From NCBI RefSeq assembly GCF_023516595.1, contig NZ_JAMGBG010000025.1:1-64000 (forward strand): a DNA stretch of 64,000 bases, given 5' to 3'. A program made the translations under genes and the position numbers. This document shows positions 8,020 through 16,608 of the stretch, one piece after another (the first letter of the stretch is position 1; every line of letters starts with the position of its first letter). The notes under the pieces were generated by a model. That model was not told the origin of the DNA and made no database searches. It worked only from the letters and a program-made list of their open reading frames with translations. Source of the stretch: Streptomyces neyagawaensis. Its GTDB lineage: Bacteria > Actinomycetota > Actinomycetes > Streptomycetales > Streptomycetaceae.

Positions 8020-9816
8020 TCAGCCGGCCAGCGGGGTGTCGTAGAGGTCGTAGCTGCGGCGTTCGTGGAAGCGCCGGAGCACTTCTTCGTGCACCCGTGC
8101 CTCGCAGCCGGGCGGCAGGTCGGCGGGGCGCTGCCCGAGCCGTCGTGCCAGCCGGTGCAGTGCGGCGGCCACCCAGGCCGGGTCGGCCAGGAAGGGGTCG
8201 TCGCCGCCCTGTGCCCCGCGCCAGACGCCCAGGACGGACGCCGCCGCGAGGAACACCGCGTAGCGGTCGGCGAGCGCGAAGCTGGCGGGGCTGGCGAGGG
8301 CGGTGCGGTCCTGCGGGGACAGGTTCAGGCTGTCCTCCTGGATCTGGCGCAGCTGGTCGATGAGCCGCATGACGAGGGCCTGGACGGCGAGTTCCTCGGG
8401 GGAGCCGCTCGGCAGGTCGTCGGCGGCGGCGACGAGGGAGGCGCTGAGGCTGTCCCGGCCGCTGGCGAGGGCGAGCCGGTCGAAGGGGATGCCGGGCAGT
8501 GACTCGCGGGGGCGGAACAGGCTCTGCGGGGCCTCGTCCCCGGAGAACCAGGCGCGCCGGGCCAGCCGGGACAGCTGCGGGATGATCGTGGCCTGGCAGG
8601 CCGCCGAGCCGGCGTGGCCGAGGCTGAGCACCGGCAGGTCGCGGACGTGCTTCTGGAAGAGGCCGAACTCGCCCTCCCTGACGTAGAACCGCGCCCCGAG
8701 CACGATCGACAGGTCGTACATGGTGTCGGTGAGCATCTTGGGCACCAGGTACTTCACCGCGGCCGCGTACACGCTCGTCTCGTCGGGCAGCAGATGCACC
8801 GCCCGGGTGCCGACCGTCGCCATGCTGTCGCAGATCAGCAGGTCGAGGAAGGCGCCGGTGAGGGTGGCGGAGGCGTGCGGTATCTCCATCACCGAACGCC
8901 GGTACAGCTGGCGTCCGAGGGCGAACCGCACGACCGTGCGCAGACTCGTGTCGAGGGCGCCGACGGCCATGCTGGGGATGGCGCTGCGGGTGATCTGGAA
9001 GGAACGCAGCGCCAGTTCCACGCCCTGGCCGCGGGCGCCGACGAGGGTGCTGTCCGGCACCGGGCAGTCGGTGAAGTCCAGCCCGGACAGCCGGCAGCCA
9101 CGCACGCCGACCGCGGAGTACCGGGGCAGGACCGCGAAGCGCTCCGTGTCGAGCTGATCCCGTTCGACGAGCAGCACGGAGTGGCTGCGGCTGCCGGGGC
9201 TGTCGTCGGTGCGGCTGAACAGGGCGTAGGCGTCGGCCCGGTCGGCGTTGTTGATGACCTCCTTGCGGCCGTTGAGACGGAAACCGCCGGGCACGGGGTC
9301 GGCGCGGAACTCGTTGCGCACGAAGTCGTTGCCGTGCGGCAGCTCGTGGTAGGCGACCGAGACCTTGGAGCCGCCGAGCAGCAGCTCGGCCGTCCGGCGG
9401 CGCTGCTCCTCGTTGCCGGCGGTCCACACGTTGACGGCGGCCATGAACGACGTGATGCCGTAGCCGAGGCCGAGCGCCACGTCGCGGCGGAACACCTGCC
9501 GCATCACGCGGACGAGCGTGTCGAGGCGGTCGAGGCGCCCACCGAGGTCGGTGGGCACGAACTCGGCGTTGAGGACCAGGTCGTCGAGGAGCCGCTCACC
9601 GGCGGCGGGCAGTTCCCCGGCCTCGTCGGCGGCCAGCAGTCCGGCGGCGCCCAGCGGGTTGGCGGGGTCCTGGGGGTCCCCGAAGCGGCTCTCCAGGTCG
9701 GCGATCCGGGCCCGGACCTCGTTCTCCCGTTCCTGGTGCGCGGCCGGGTCGGTAAGGGCGGTGCCGTTCGGGGCTGCCGTCCCGTGCAGCCCCTGGACCG
9801 CGGGATCACTCAGCAT
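8020..9816 (-). CDS. Acyl-CoA dehydrogenase-like protein 2, altered catalytic position
   Basis: A 598-residue ACAD-fold protein, longer than the usual ~390 residues because of N- and C-terminal extensions. Its start (ATGCTGA) overlaps the stop of the first ACAD gene by seven bases and has a GAGGGGACG ribosome site. At the position where ACADs carry the catalytic Glu (the YEGT motif), the sequence reads LGHAGSA, with His401 in place of the acid. Conserved ACAD stretches such as YHELPHGNDF and GRKEVINNAD are kept. Inference: it introduces, or helps the neighbouring ACAD introduce, a double bond into the ACP-bound chain. It could be a structural partner rather than a catalyst, as in mycobacterial heterotetrameric FadE pairs. 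The substrate is unknown. Confidence 0.82.
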   Translation of the reverse strand: MLSDPAVQGLHGTAAPNGTALTDPAAHQERENEVRARIADLESRFGDPQDPANPLGAAGLLAADEAGELPAAGERLLDDLVLNAEFVPTDLGGRLDRLDTLVRVMRQVFRRDVALGLGYGITSFMAAVNVWTAGNEEQRRRTAELLLGGSKVSVAYHELPHGNDFVRNEFRADPVPGGFRLNGRKEVINNADRADAYALFSRTDDSPGSRSHSVLLVERDQLDTERFAVLPRYSAVGVRGCRLSGLDFTDCPVPDSTLVGARGQGVELALRSFQITRSAIPSMAVGALDTSLRTVVRFALGRQLYRRSVMEIPHASATLTGAFLDLLICDSMATVGTRAVHLLPDETSVYAAAVKYLVPKMLTDTMYDLSIVLGARFYVREGEFGLFQKHVRDLPVLSLGHAGSAACQATIIPQLSRLARRAWFSGDEAPQSLFRPRESLPGIPFDRLALASGRDSLSASLVAAADDLPSGSPEELAVQALVMRLIDQLRQIQEDSLNLSPQDRTALASPASFALADRYAVFLAAASVLGVWRGAQGGDDPFLADPAWVAAALHRLARRLGQRPADLPPGCEARVHEEVLRRFHERRSYDLYDTPLAG

Positions 9817-11702
9817 GACGTCCCCTCGGATGTCCGGGTACCGCCGACGGCGACCCGGGTGTCGGTGTGTGCGTGCGCCGCGGCGGCCGGCGGACCGCCG
9901 GGTGCGCCGGATGCGTGGGTGAGCGGGGCGGCGTCGCCGGGTGACCCGGCCGGCCGGTCGGCGGGCCCGTGCAGCGCGAACGGGAACAGGGAGAACAGCT
10001 CGCCCGCCTCCCGTACGGCGCGCAGCCGCTCCAGCAGCGGGGGGTAGGCGTCGAGGTCGCCCGCGTCGGGCTCGCCCAGCCGCGCCAGCAGCCGGTCGAG
10101 GACGGGCCACAGCCACACCCCGTCCCGCCACAACGGCCCGGTGCTCCCGGCCTGCGCCGCCCGGTGGTTGTGCGTCCACAGGCCGAGGCAGGCGGCGCCG
10201 GCCAGGCACAGGCTGTACTGCCGGGCCACGTCGAAGGCGGCGGGCGGCACGTCGGAGACCACGGCGCGGTGGGCGTCCATCGCCTCGTGGACCCGGCCGG
10301 TCACCGCGAGCAGCCGCTCCGCGGCCCCGAGCGCGCCCTTGAGTTCGGGCCGGCCGCCGGCCTCGGCGCGCAGCGCCGCCACCGACGCGGGCAGGGTGGC
10401 CATGATGCCGCTGCCGCGCCGGGCCACCAGGGACAGCCGCTCCGGGGCGAGCGGGGGCAGGGGCTCCGCCAGGTCGAAGGCACGGCCGGCGCCGGCCGTG
10501 TCGCCGGTGCCGCGCACCCAGCCGCGGGACAGCGAACGGAACTGGTTGACCAGGGAGTTGAGGTTGACCAGGGTGTTGCCGTCGAAGAGGCCGACGATGC
10601 GGTGGTCGCGGTCGACCTTCTGGAACATCCCGAGGGCGTGGACGTCCTTGAGGAAGGCCCGCGCCCCGAGCAGCCGGGTCAGCTCGGCGATCACTCCCTC
10701 GGTGCCGGTGGGCACCAGGTACTTGGTGACGGCGGCGGCCACGCTCAGCTCGTCGGGGACGGTGTGCACGGAGCGGGCGGCGACCGTGGCCAGCGCCTCC
10801 CCGGCGAGGACGTCCGCGGCGGCCGAGGCGAGCACATGCCGTGCCTGCGGCAGGTCGACGAGGCGCCGCCCGAACAGTTCGCGCCGCTCGGCGAAGTCCA
10901 GGGCGATGTTCAGCGCGTGGTCGGCCGAGCCCAGGGACAGCGAGGCGCACATGGTGCGGGTGAGCTGGAGCGCCTTGAGCACGGTCTCGACGCCGCCGCC
11001 CTCCCCGCCGACCGCCGCGTCCGCCGGCACCGGGGCGCCGTCGAAGGCGATGCCGCTGATGTCGGCGCCCCGGATGCCATGCGTGTGGATCTTGTCGACG
11101 CAGCGGTAGTGCTCTCCCGGCGTCATCGGCCGCTTGTCGACGAGCAGCACGGTGAAGCCGCGCGGCCCGCCGTCCTCGGAGGTGCGGGTGAGCACGGAGA
11201 GGAGGCTGCCGCGGGTGGCGTTGTTGATCAGCCATTTCTCGCCGCTGATCCGCCAGCCGCCCGCTTCGTCGGCCTCGCCCCGCACGTCCCCGGCGAGCAG
11301 GTCGCTGCCGTGGGCGCGCTCGGTGAGGGCCAGCGAGACGGGGACGCCCGCCCGGATGTCCTCGGCGAGGGCGCGGGCCTGCTCGGGGGTGCCGGAGATC
11401 CAGACGCAGACCCCGCCCAGATACGTCTTGCCGTGGCCGACGGCGACGGTCATGTCGCGGCGGGCCACGACCCGCATGACCTGCATGACGGTCTCGTAGT
11501 CGGTGAGCCTGCCGCCGTGCTCGGCCGGGATGTAGAACTCCTGGAGGCCCCAGCCCTCCAGCACCCGGCAGATGTCGGACGGGAACTCCTCGTTCTCGTC
11601 CAGTTCCAGGCAGCGGGCGTGGGAGAAGGGCGTGGCGGGGTCGTCGGGGTCGCCGAGCAGCGACTCCAGTTCCTGTGCGACGCGGTAGGGAGGATGGTCC
11701 AT
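9810..11702 (-). CDS. Acyl-CoA dehydrogenase-like protein 1
   Basis: A 630-residue flavoprotein of the ACAD superfamily: TERAHGSD in the FAD/substrate loop, GEKWLINNA in the beta domain, and the motif LFDGNT where YEGT is expected, so Asp374 replaces the catalytic Glu. It starts at the ATG five bases after the FAAL stop and ends inside the start of the second ACAD gene, so the three genes are translationally linked. In ramoplanin-type clusters, two ACADs beside a FAAL and an ACP install conjugated double bonds in the starter lipid. I infer the same role here. Whether Asp374 is a working base, or FAD is bound, cannot be decided by eye. Confidence 0.83.
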   Translation of the reverse strand: MDHPPYRVAQELESLLGDPDDPATPFSHARCLELDENEEFPSDICRVLEGWGLQEFYIPAEHGGRLTDYETVMQVMRVVARRDMTVAVGHGKTYLGGVCVWISGTPEQARALAEDIRAGVPVSLALTERAHGSDLLAGDVRGEADEAGGWRISGEKWLINNATRGSLLSVLTRTSEDGGPRGFTVLLVDKRPMTPGEHYRCVDKIHTHGIRGADISGIAFDGAPVPADAAVGGEGGGVETVLKALQLTRTMCASLSLGSADHALNIALDFAERRELFGRRLVDLPQARHVLASAAADVLAGEALATVAARSVHTVPDELSVAAAVTKYLVPTGTEGVIAELTRLLGARAFLKDVHALGMFQKVDRDHRIVGLFDGNTLVNLNSLVNQFRSLSRGWVRGTGDTAGAGRAFDLAEPLPPLAPERLSLVARRGSGIMATLPASVAALRAEAGGRPELKGALGAAERLLAVTGRVHEAMDAHRAVVSDVPPAAFDVARQYSLCLAGAACLGLWTHNHRAAQAGSTGPLWRDGVWLWPVLDRLLARLGEPDAGDLDAYPPLLERLRAVREAGELFSLFPFALHGPADRPAGSPGDAAPLTHASGAPGGPPAAAAHAHTDTRVAVGGTRTSEGTSC

Positions 11703-11705
11703 GGT

Positions 11706-13523
11706 TCAGCCCACCGGTGCCATGGCCGGGTCGGCGGCCGGGGTGCCCGCCGCGGCGGACGCGGCCGTTGCGGCGTTTTCGACGAGTGTGCGCACCGAGG
11801 GGTCGAGCACGGAGTGCAGCGCGGTGACGGCGCCCTGGAGGAACAGCTTGCGCATCAGGGTCCGCTGGATCTTGCCGCTGGTGGTCCTGCGGACGGTGCC
11901 GGGGCGGACCAGCAGCACATTGCCGGCCGGTACGGCGAACTCCATGCCGATGTGCCGCTGGATGTCGGTGGCGATGCTCTTGAGGTCGTCGCCCGCGGCG
12001 GCGGCCCGGATCTCGTGGATCACCACGAGGTGCTCCTGGCCGCCGGTGTCGACGGCGAAGACGGCCCCGGCGCCGATCGCCGGGTTGAGGCCGCGGACCG
12101 CGCTCTCCACGTCGTACGGGTAGATGTTGCGGCCGTTGATGAGGACCATCTCCTTCAGCCGGCCCGTCACGAACAGCTCACCGCCGCCGCCCATGACGCC
12201 CATGTCGCCGGTGCGCAGCCAGGCGCCCAGCTCCTCCTGGCCGGCGATCCGGGCGCCGAAGATCTCCGCGTTGACCTCCGGCCGCTCCCAGTAGCCGGAG
12301 GCCACGCTGGCGCCGCGCACCCAGATCTCCCCGACCCGGCCCTCGGGCTGCTCGGCGAGCGTCTCGGGGTCGACGATCCGCACCTCGAAGTCCTCGGCCA
12401 GCGCGACCCCGCTGCTGACCAGGGTGCGGCGCGGGGCGCCCAGGAACGGTCCGGCGAGGGTGCCCTGCTCCAGGCCGGCCGCGTCGACCTCGCGCAGCAG
12501 CGCGCCCCGCGTCTTGGGGGTGCCGGTCACCAGCAGGGTCGTCTCGGCCATGCCGTAGCAGGGGAACATGGTCTCCGCGCGGAACCCGTGGGGCCCGAAG
12601 CGCTCGGTGAACGCCTGGAGCGTCTCGGCGCGCACGGGTTCGGCGCCGTTGCAGGCGGTGCGCCACGTCGACAGGTCCAGGCCCTCCAGCTGCGCGTCGG
12701 TGACTCGGCGGACGCACAGGTCGTACGCGAAGTTGGGGCCGCCGCTCGCGTTCACGCCGTACTCGCTGACCAGTTCGAGCCAGCGGGCGGGCTTGCGCAG
12801 GAACGACACCGGGGGGATGAGCACGCTCGTGGTGCCCAGCCACAGCGGCTGGAGGATGTGCCCGATGAGGCCCATGTCGTGGTAGAAGGGCAGCCAGCCG
12901 CCGATCATCGTGTCGGGGGTGTTGCCCGTGGAGCGGGCGATGGCCGCCTCGTTGGCGAGCAGGTTGCCGTGCGAGACCATCACGCCCTTGGGGGCGCTGG
13001 TGGAACCCGAGGTGTACTGAAGGAAGGCCAGGTGCTCGGGGCTCAGCCGCGGGTCGCGCCAGGCGTCCGCGTCACCGACCGTGCCCTGGTCGGTGGGCAG
13101 GCACACCACGTCGGAGAAGCCCTCGGCCGCCAGCCACGCCTCCACCTCGGGGGCGTGCTCGGCGAGGGTCAGCACGGCGCCGACGCGGGCGTCGCGGACG
13201 ATCCCCGAGACCCGGCGGAAGTGCTGGCCCTGCTCGGAGGGCAGGGGCGCGGGCACCGCGACGGCGCCGGCGTAGAGGCAGCCCACGAACGCCTTCACGA
13301 AGTCCAGGCCCGAGGGGTACAGCAGCAGGACCTGTCGTCCCGCAAGGCCCCGTTCCTGCAGCCAGGACGCGATGTCCTTGGCCGCGCGGTCCAGGCTCCG
13401 GTACGGCAGTCGCTCGGGCTCCTTGCCCCGTACGCCGTCCGCGAGGAAGAGGAACGCGTCCCTGTCTCCCTGTTCGTCCGACCGCGTCAGCACGAGCTCC
13501 GCGAATGAACCGAATTCCGCCAC
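11706..13523 (-). CDS. Fatty acyl-AMP ligase (FAAL)
   Basis: A 605-residue ANL-superfamily enzyme that would adenylate a free fatty acid with ATP and pass it to an ACP rather than to CoA. The P-loop motif is LQYTSGSTSAPKGVMVSH, the FAAL form; the A5-type motif YGMAETTLL and the A7-A8 stretch WLRTGDMG follow. The start is the GTG at 13523, nine bases after GAGGGG; an in-frame ATG further upstream would add about 74 low-complexity residues with no ribosome site. The next three genes are two ACADs and an ACP, the classical FAAL partner set. It supplies the starter unit for the KS-AT-ACP protein. Chain length is not predictable from sequence. Confidence 0.9.
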   Translation of the reverse strand: MAEFGSFAELVLTRSDEQGDRDAFLFLADGVRGKEPERLPYRSLDRAAKDIASWLQERGLAGRQVLLLYPSGLDFVKAFVGCLYAGAVAVPAPLPSEQGQHFRRVSGIVRDARVGAVLTLAEHAPEVEAWLAAEGFSDVVCLPTDQGTVGDADAWRDPRLSPEHLAFLQYTSGSTSAPKGVMVSHGNLLANEAAIARSTGNTPDTMIGGWLPFYHDMGLIGHILQPLWLGTTSVLIPPVSFLRKPARWLELVSEYGVNASGGPNFAYDLCVRRVTDAQLEGLDLSTWRTACNGAEPVRAETLQAFTERFGPHGFRAETMFPCYGMAETTLLVTGTPKTRGALLREVDAAGLEQGTLAGPFLGAPRRTLVSSGVALAEDFEVRIVDPETLAEQPEGRVGEIWVRGASVASGYWERPEVNAEIFGARIAGQEELGAWLRTGDMGVMGGGGELFVTGRLKEMVLINGRNIYPYDVESAVRGLNPAIGAGAVFAVDTGGQEHLVVIHEIRAAAAGDDLKSIATDIQRHIGMEFAVPAGNVLLVRPGTVRRTTSGKIQRTLMRKLFLQGAVTALHSVLDPSVRTLVENAATAASAAAGTPAADPAMAPVG

Positions 13524-13687
13524 CGTCTTTCCCCTCGCCTCGAAGCGACTCGTATCGCGTTGAAACCGGCTGAACCGGCCGGGCCGGCCGCACCGGGTGG
13601 ACCGGGCGGCCGGCCGGACCCCCTGGTCCGCCCGACCTGTCGTGCCGATCGTCGGGTCCGTCTCTAAAGCCCCTCTTGCGGCCGACG

Positions 13688-14005
13688 TCACTCCCGTCGG
13701 CCGGGGCCGTCCTCCACCCGGCCGTGGCCCTCCAGTTGTGCCCACAGCTCCCGTTCACGCGGGGAGAGCGGCACATCGGCGACCAGGCGCTCGGGATGGG
13801 CGGGCGGCGGCTCGTCGAGCGGCAGCGCGCCGCTCCGCGCCCCGGGGTCCGGGTCGCCGAGCCACCACTGTTTGGCCTGCTCGACGTGGGCCGGCGGCAC
13901 CATGCCGAAGATGACGGCGAGCGCGCCGAAACCGTCCACGAAGAATGTGACGACGCCCCGCCAGACGCGGCGCGGAGACCCCCACTTGCCGGGCGGGACC
14001 GCCAT
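13688..14005 (-). CDS. Small protein of unknown function (possibly DUF6059-like)
   Basis: A 105-residue protein encoded between the FkbH and FAAL genes, eleven bases after the FkbH stop. It has one moderately hydrophobic segment (VVTFFVDGFGALAVIFG, about 18-34) and a Pro/Arg-rich C-terminal half ending in a HPERL...PLSPRERELWAQL pattern. This resembles small proteins annotated as DUF6059 that are found in Streptomyces polyketide clusters, but I am not sure of the match. No catalytic motif is visible. A 164-base gap separates it from the FAAL start, so an internal promoter there is possible. It may be membrane-associated. Confidence 0.6.
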   Translation of the reverse strand: MAVPPGKWGSPRRVWRGVVTFFVDGFGALAVIFGMVPPAHVEQAKQWWLGDPDPGARSGALPLDEPPPAHPERLVADVPLSPRERELWAQLEGHGRVEDGPGRRE

Positions 14006-14016
14006 GTCGTCCCGCC

Positions 14017-15960
14017 TCAGGACGATCGCCGGGCGATGTCCGCGCTCAGCCGGACGTGCGCCGGCGGCGTCGGCAGGTTCTCCTCGGACAGGTCGTGCCG
14101 GAACGACACGGTGCCGTCCGCGTCCTCACCCGTCTCGGCGAAGCCCATCGACGGGTACAGGTCGCGCACCCGGTGGTTCTTGGCCGTCGGACGGTAGCGG
14201 GCGTGCACGGCGCCCGCTCCTCGGGCCCGGGCCTCGTGCAGCAGGGCGGCCAGGCAGGCCTGCTCGATACCGCGGGCGAACACCCGGCAGCTCAGCAGCA
14301 TGTTGTCGATGTGCCACTCGCCCGCCGCCTCGGCGCCGCTCACCAGGACCGCGCCGACGAGGCCGTTGTCCCCGAACCGGTCCGCGGAGCGGATGGCCAG
14401 CACCAGCCCGTCGGCGGACTCGTGAAGGGCCCGTACGTCGGCCTGCTGGAGCCGCTCGGTCGTGAGGTTGAACTGGTTGGTGCGCAGCGTCACCTGGGAG
14501 ACGCGGGCGATCTCGTGGTCCCGTACGGGCGAGAAGGAGACCTCGACCCCCAGTTCGGCGAGGTACTCCTCCATGGAGTCGGCGCTCTCCAGGAGGTCCT
14601 GGCGGGCCACCTCGGTGCGGTACTGGGTCGCGCGGGCGCGGTCCTCGGCGGTCAGCTCCCGCACGTCGAACCAGCCGTCGGCGAGCAGCCGTTCGATGTG
14701 CAGGGCGGGCTCCTCGTCGAGCCGGACCACGGCGACACCGGGCAGGCTGCGAGCCACCAGCCCGCACTCGAACGGGGAGTCGTCGGCGAAGACGAAGCTG
14801 TCCACGCCGAGGTTGAGCCGCTGGGCGATCTCCAGCAGGTTCCGGTCCTTGGGTTCCCAGTTGGCGGTGACCTGGACGAAGTCGCTCTCCCGCAGGGCCA
14901 TGTCGGGGTGGTCGCGCAGCACACCGCGGACGGGCTCGATGTCGTTCTTGCTGCACACCGCGAGCAGCACGCCCTGGGCGCCGATCTGTCCGACGGCCTT
15001 CTGGAACCGGCCGAACGCCTCGCCCCGGTATGTGGTGGCGGCGGCGATGCCGTCGGGGCCGTCGTCGCCGAGGATGCCGTCCCACAGGGTGTTGTCCAGG
15101 TCGACGACCAGCACCTTCTTGGTGCGGCCGCGCAGCACCCGGGCCAGGTGGCCGACCTCGCGGGCGTAGCCGGCGAGGAGTTCCTCGCCGAACTGCACCT
15201 TGGCGTAGGCGGCGAGCCGGGGCTCGTTGACAGGGCCACTGGAGGCGATCAGCGGGTCGAGGTCCACGACATGGACGCGGTCGTGCACGGCGGCGAGCCG
15301 GAGCAGCCCCGCGTTGAACTCCCGCCAGATCACGCCGAGCCGGGCCCTGGAGCGGGCGTCGACCAGGCGGCGCAGCTGGGTGCGGAGCAGGGGCACGGTG
15401 TTGAGCACCAGGGTGCCGGCGCCGCGGGTGACGTAGCGTTCCGCGAGCGAGCCGATCAGGGAGAGCTTCCCGGAGAGGACGCGCTGGACGTCCTCCACCG
15501 ACCAGGGGTGCGGCAGTTCGGCGAAGACGATCTCGGCGTCCAGGACGCACAGGGCGAGGTCGGCGGCGTACACGTCGCTGGAGATGTCGTGGAGGTCGCG
15601 CCGCCATGCGCCGTAGTCGCCCTCGGTCAGCCTGCCCAGCAGGCCGTGCCGGGCGAGTTCGGCGGTCAGCGGGGCGGTGAGCCCGCTCAGTGTGGAGCCG
15701 CCGGTGACGGCGACGGTGATCGTCTCGGTGCCGGGGTGCTCGCGCAGCACCTCCTCCCGGTCCAGCCGGGAGAGCAGCTGCCCGGCCCGCGCCAGGTCCG
15801 GGGCGGGCGGTCCGGCGGGGTCCCCCGCCGCGGCCAGCTCGGACAGCAGACCGGGCACCTCGTCGTACGCGTCGGCGAGGCGTCCTTCGGCGTGGAGGGC
15901 GCGCAGCCGGTCCAGCGGTCCGGTCCGCTCGCCCACGGCGGTGCTCACAACCGTGGCCAT
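14017..15960 (-). CDS. FkbH-like protein: glyceryl transfer to ACP (HAD phosphatase plus GNAT-like domain)
   Basis: The first gene of the operon encodes 647 residues: an N-terminal SGNH-like region (about 60-270), a HAD domain with the nucleophile motif VVDLDNTLWDG (Asp287, Asp289) and a C-terminal GNAT-like domain (about 500-620). FkbH-type enzymes take a glyceryl group from D-1,3-bisphosphoglycerate, dephosphorylate it and load it onto a discrete ACP; in tetronate pathways this provides ring carbons. I use the ATG at 15960 because GGAG lies six bases before it; a GTG at 15975 would add five residues. The length is near that of FkbH proteins in spirotetronate clusters. The glyceryl-type ACP partner is at 3201-3428. 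Confidence 0.9.
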   Translation of the reverse strand: MATVVSTAVGERTGPLDRLRALHAEGRLADAYDEVPGLLSELAAAGDPAGPPAPDLARAGQLLSRLDREEVLREHPGTETITVAVTGGSTLSGLTAPLTAELARHGLLGRLTEGDYGAWRRDLHDISSDVYAADLALCVLDAEIVFAELPHPWSVEDVQRVLSGKLSLIGSLAERYVTRGAGTLVLNTVPLLRTQLRRLVDARSRARLGVIWREFNAGLLRLAAVHDRVHVVDLDPLIASSGPVNEPRLAAYAKVQFGEELLAGYAREVGHLARVLRGRTKKVLVVDLDNTLWDGILGDDGPDGIAAATTYRGEAFGRFQKAVGQIGAQGVLLAVCSKNDIEPVRGVLRDHPDMALRESDFVQVTANWEPKDRNLLEIAQRLNLGVDSFVFADDSPFECGLVARSLPGVAVVRLDEEPALHIERLLADGWFDVRELTAEDRARATQYRTEVARQDLLESADSMEEYLAELGVEVSFSPVRDHEIARVSQVTLRTNQFNLTTERLQQADVRALHESADGLVLAIRSADRFGDNGLVGAVLVSGAEAAGEWHIDNMLLSCRVFARGIEQACLAALLHEARARGAGAVHARYRPTAKNHRVRDLYPSMGFAETGEDADGTVSFRHDLSEENLPTPPAHVRLSADIARRSS

Positions 15961-16248
15961 GGTGTCTCCATTCACTGAATCGCCCGTCGCGCGGCGCTCG
16001 CGGTGGTACGAGATCGCCGCTACGGACCCGCGCCCCGTCCCGGAACCGGGCCCACCACCACTGCCGGTGGCCGGACCGAGCCTGCCGAGCGGTTCTTAAG
16101 CGGGCCTTGAGCGCGGGGGCCTCGGGGGCCCGGCCCGGCGGCGCGGGAGAGGGCGGCGCGTGTGACGCGGGGTGACGGGGCCGCTCCATGTGCGCGGCAT
16201 TCGAGTGAGGCGCAGACTGGCCGCAGGGGTCGACGATCTGGAGGCGCC

Positions 16249-16485
16249 ATGCGGCTGAGCAAGGAGATCGACTGCACGGTCAGACTGGGGCTGCACGACA
16301 TCAGTGATCAGGACGTGGCGACCCTCGTCAGCGGTGTCCGGAGCAGGGAGCACGAGGTCGCCATGCTCTGGGAGCCGGGCGCCGACTGCGCGCTGACCGT
16401 GGATTTCGGCGACGACCTGGAGGGCGCCCAGGCGCTGGTCGAGGCGGCGCAGGAGCTGGAGAAGAGTTCCGGCGACCAGGGCTGA
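16249..16485 (+). CDS. Small acidic protein of unknown function
   Basis: A 78-residue acidic protein starting at the ATG after GGAGGCGCC. The sequence (MRLSKEIDCTVRLGLHDISD... to ...EKSSGDQG) has no recognised domain, signal peptide or membrane segment. It is divergent from the biosynthetic operon, with 288 bases between, and convergent with the molybdenum hydroxylase genes. An in-frame upstream GTG/ATG extension lacks a ribosome site and is rich in Arg. Function unknown; a link to the tetronate operon is only positional. Confidence 0.6.
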   Translation: MRLSKEIDCTVRLGLHDISDQDVATLVSGVRSREHEVAMLWEPGADCALTVDFGDDLEGAQALVEAAQELEKSSGDQG

Positions 16486-16550
16486 GCCCCCGTGATCGCC
16501 TTCGCCCCGGCCCGCGACCTGCGGAAACACCTTCGCGAGCGGGGGCCTCC

Positions 16551-16603
16551 ACGCGCGTCCGGGGGCAGCCCGGGTGACGCGCGTCCGGGAGGCAGCCCGG
16601 GTG
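16551..16603. repeat. Tandem duplication, about 27 bases twice
   Basis: ACGCGCGTCCGGG(G/A)GGCAGCCCGGGTG occurs at 16551-16576 and again, one base longer, at 16577-16603, between two convergent genes and just past the stop of the Fe-S subunit gene. It is the same class of short tandem duplication at a gene end as those at 32918 and 34825. Confidence 0.85.
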
Positions 16604-16608
16604 AGCCG

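Larger units (their letters stand above)
1..15960 (-). other. Tetronate-type biosynthetic gene cluster (left end outside window)
   Basis: Twelve minus-strand genes, most of them overlapping or within about 20-100 bases, encode a complete tetronate cassette (FkbH, glyceryl-type ACP, KAS III-like, E2-like acyltransferase, alpha/beta hydrolase) plus FAAL, two ACADs, an ACP, a KS-AT-ACP module and a PPTase. Family knowledge: RK-682, agglomerin and spirotetronate clusters use the same cassette. Inference: the product is an unsaturated 3-acyl-tetronate. No transporter or dedicated regulator lies between the genes, so those and any further PKS genes would be left of base 1. Confidence 0.8.

Noticed and set aside
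9969-13508. 1179-codon plus-strand frame opposite the ACAD and FAAL genes
   Set aside because: Low-complexity shadow crossing three real gene boundaries, without recognisable domains.
13523-13745. Longer FAAL start at 13745
   Set aside because: The extra residues are Gly/Arg/Pro-rich, lack a ribosome site and overlap the upstream small gene; the GTG at 13523 has GAGGGG.
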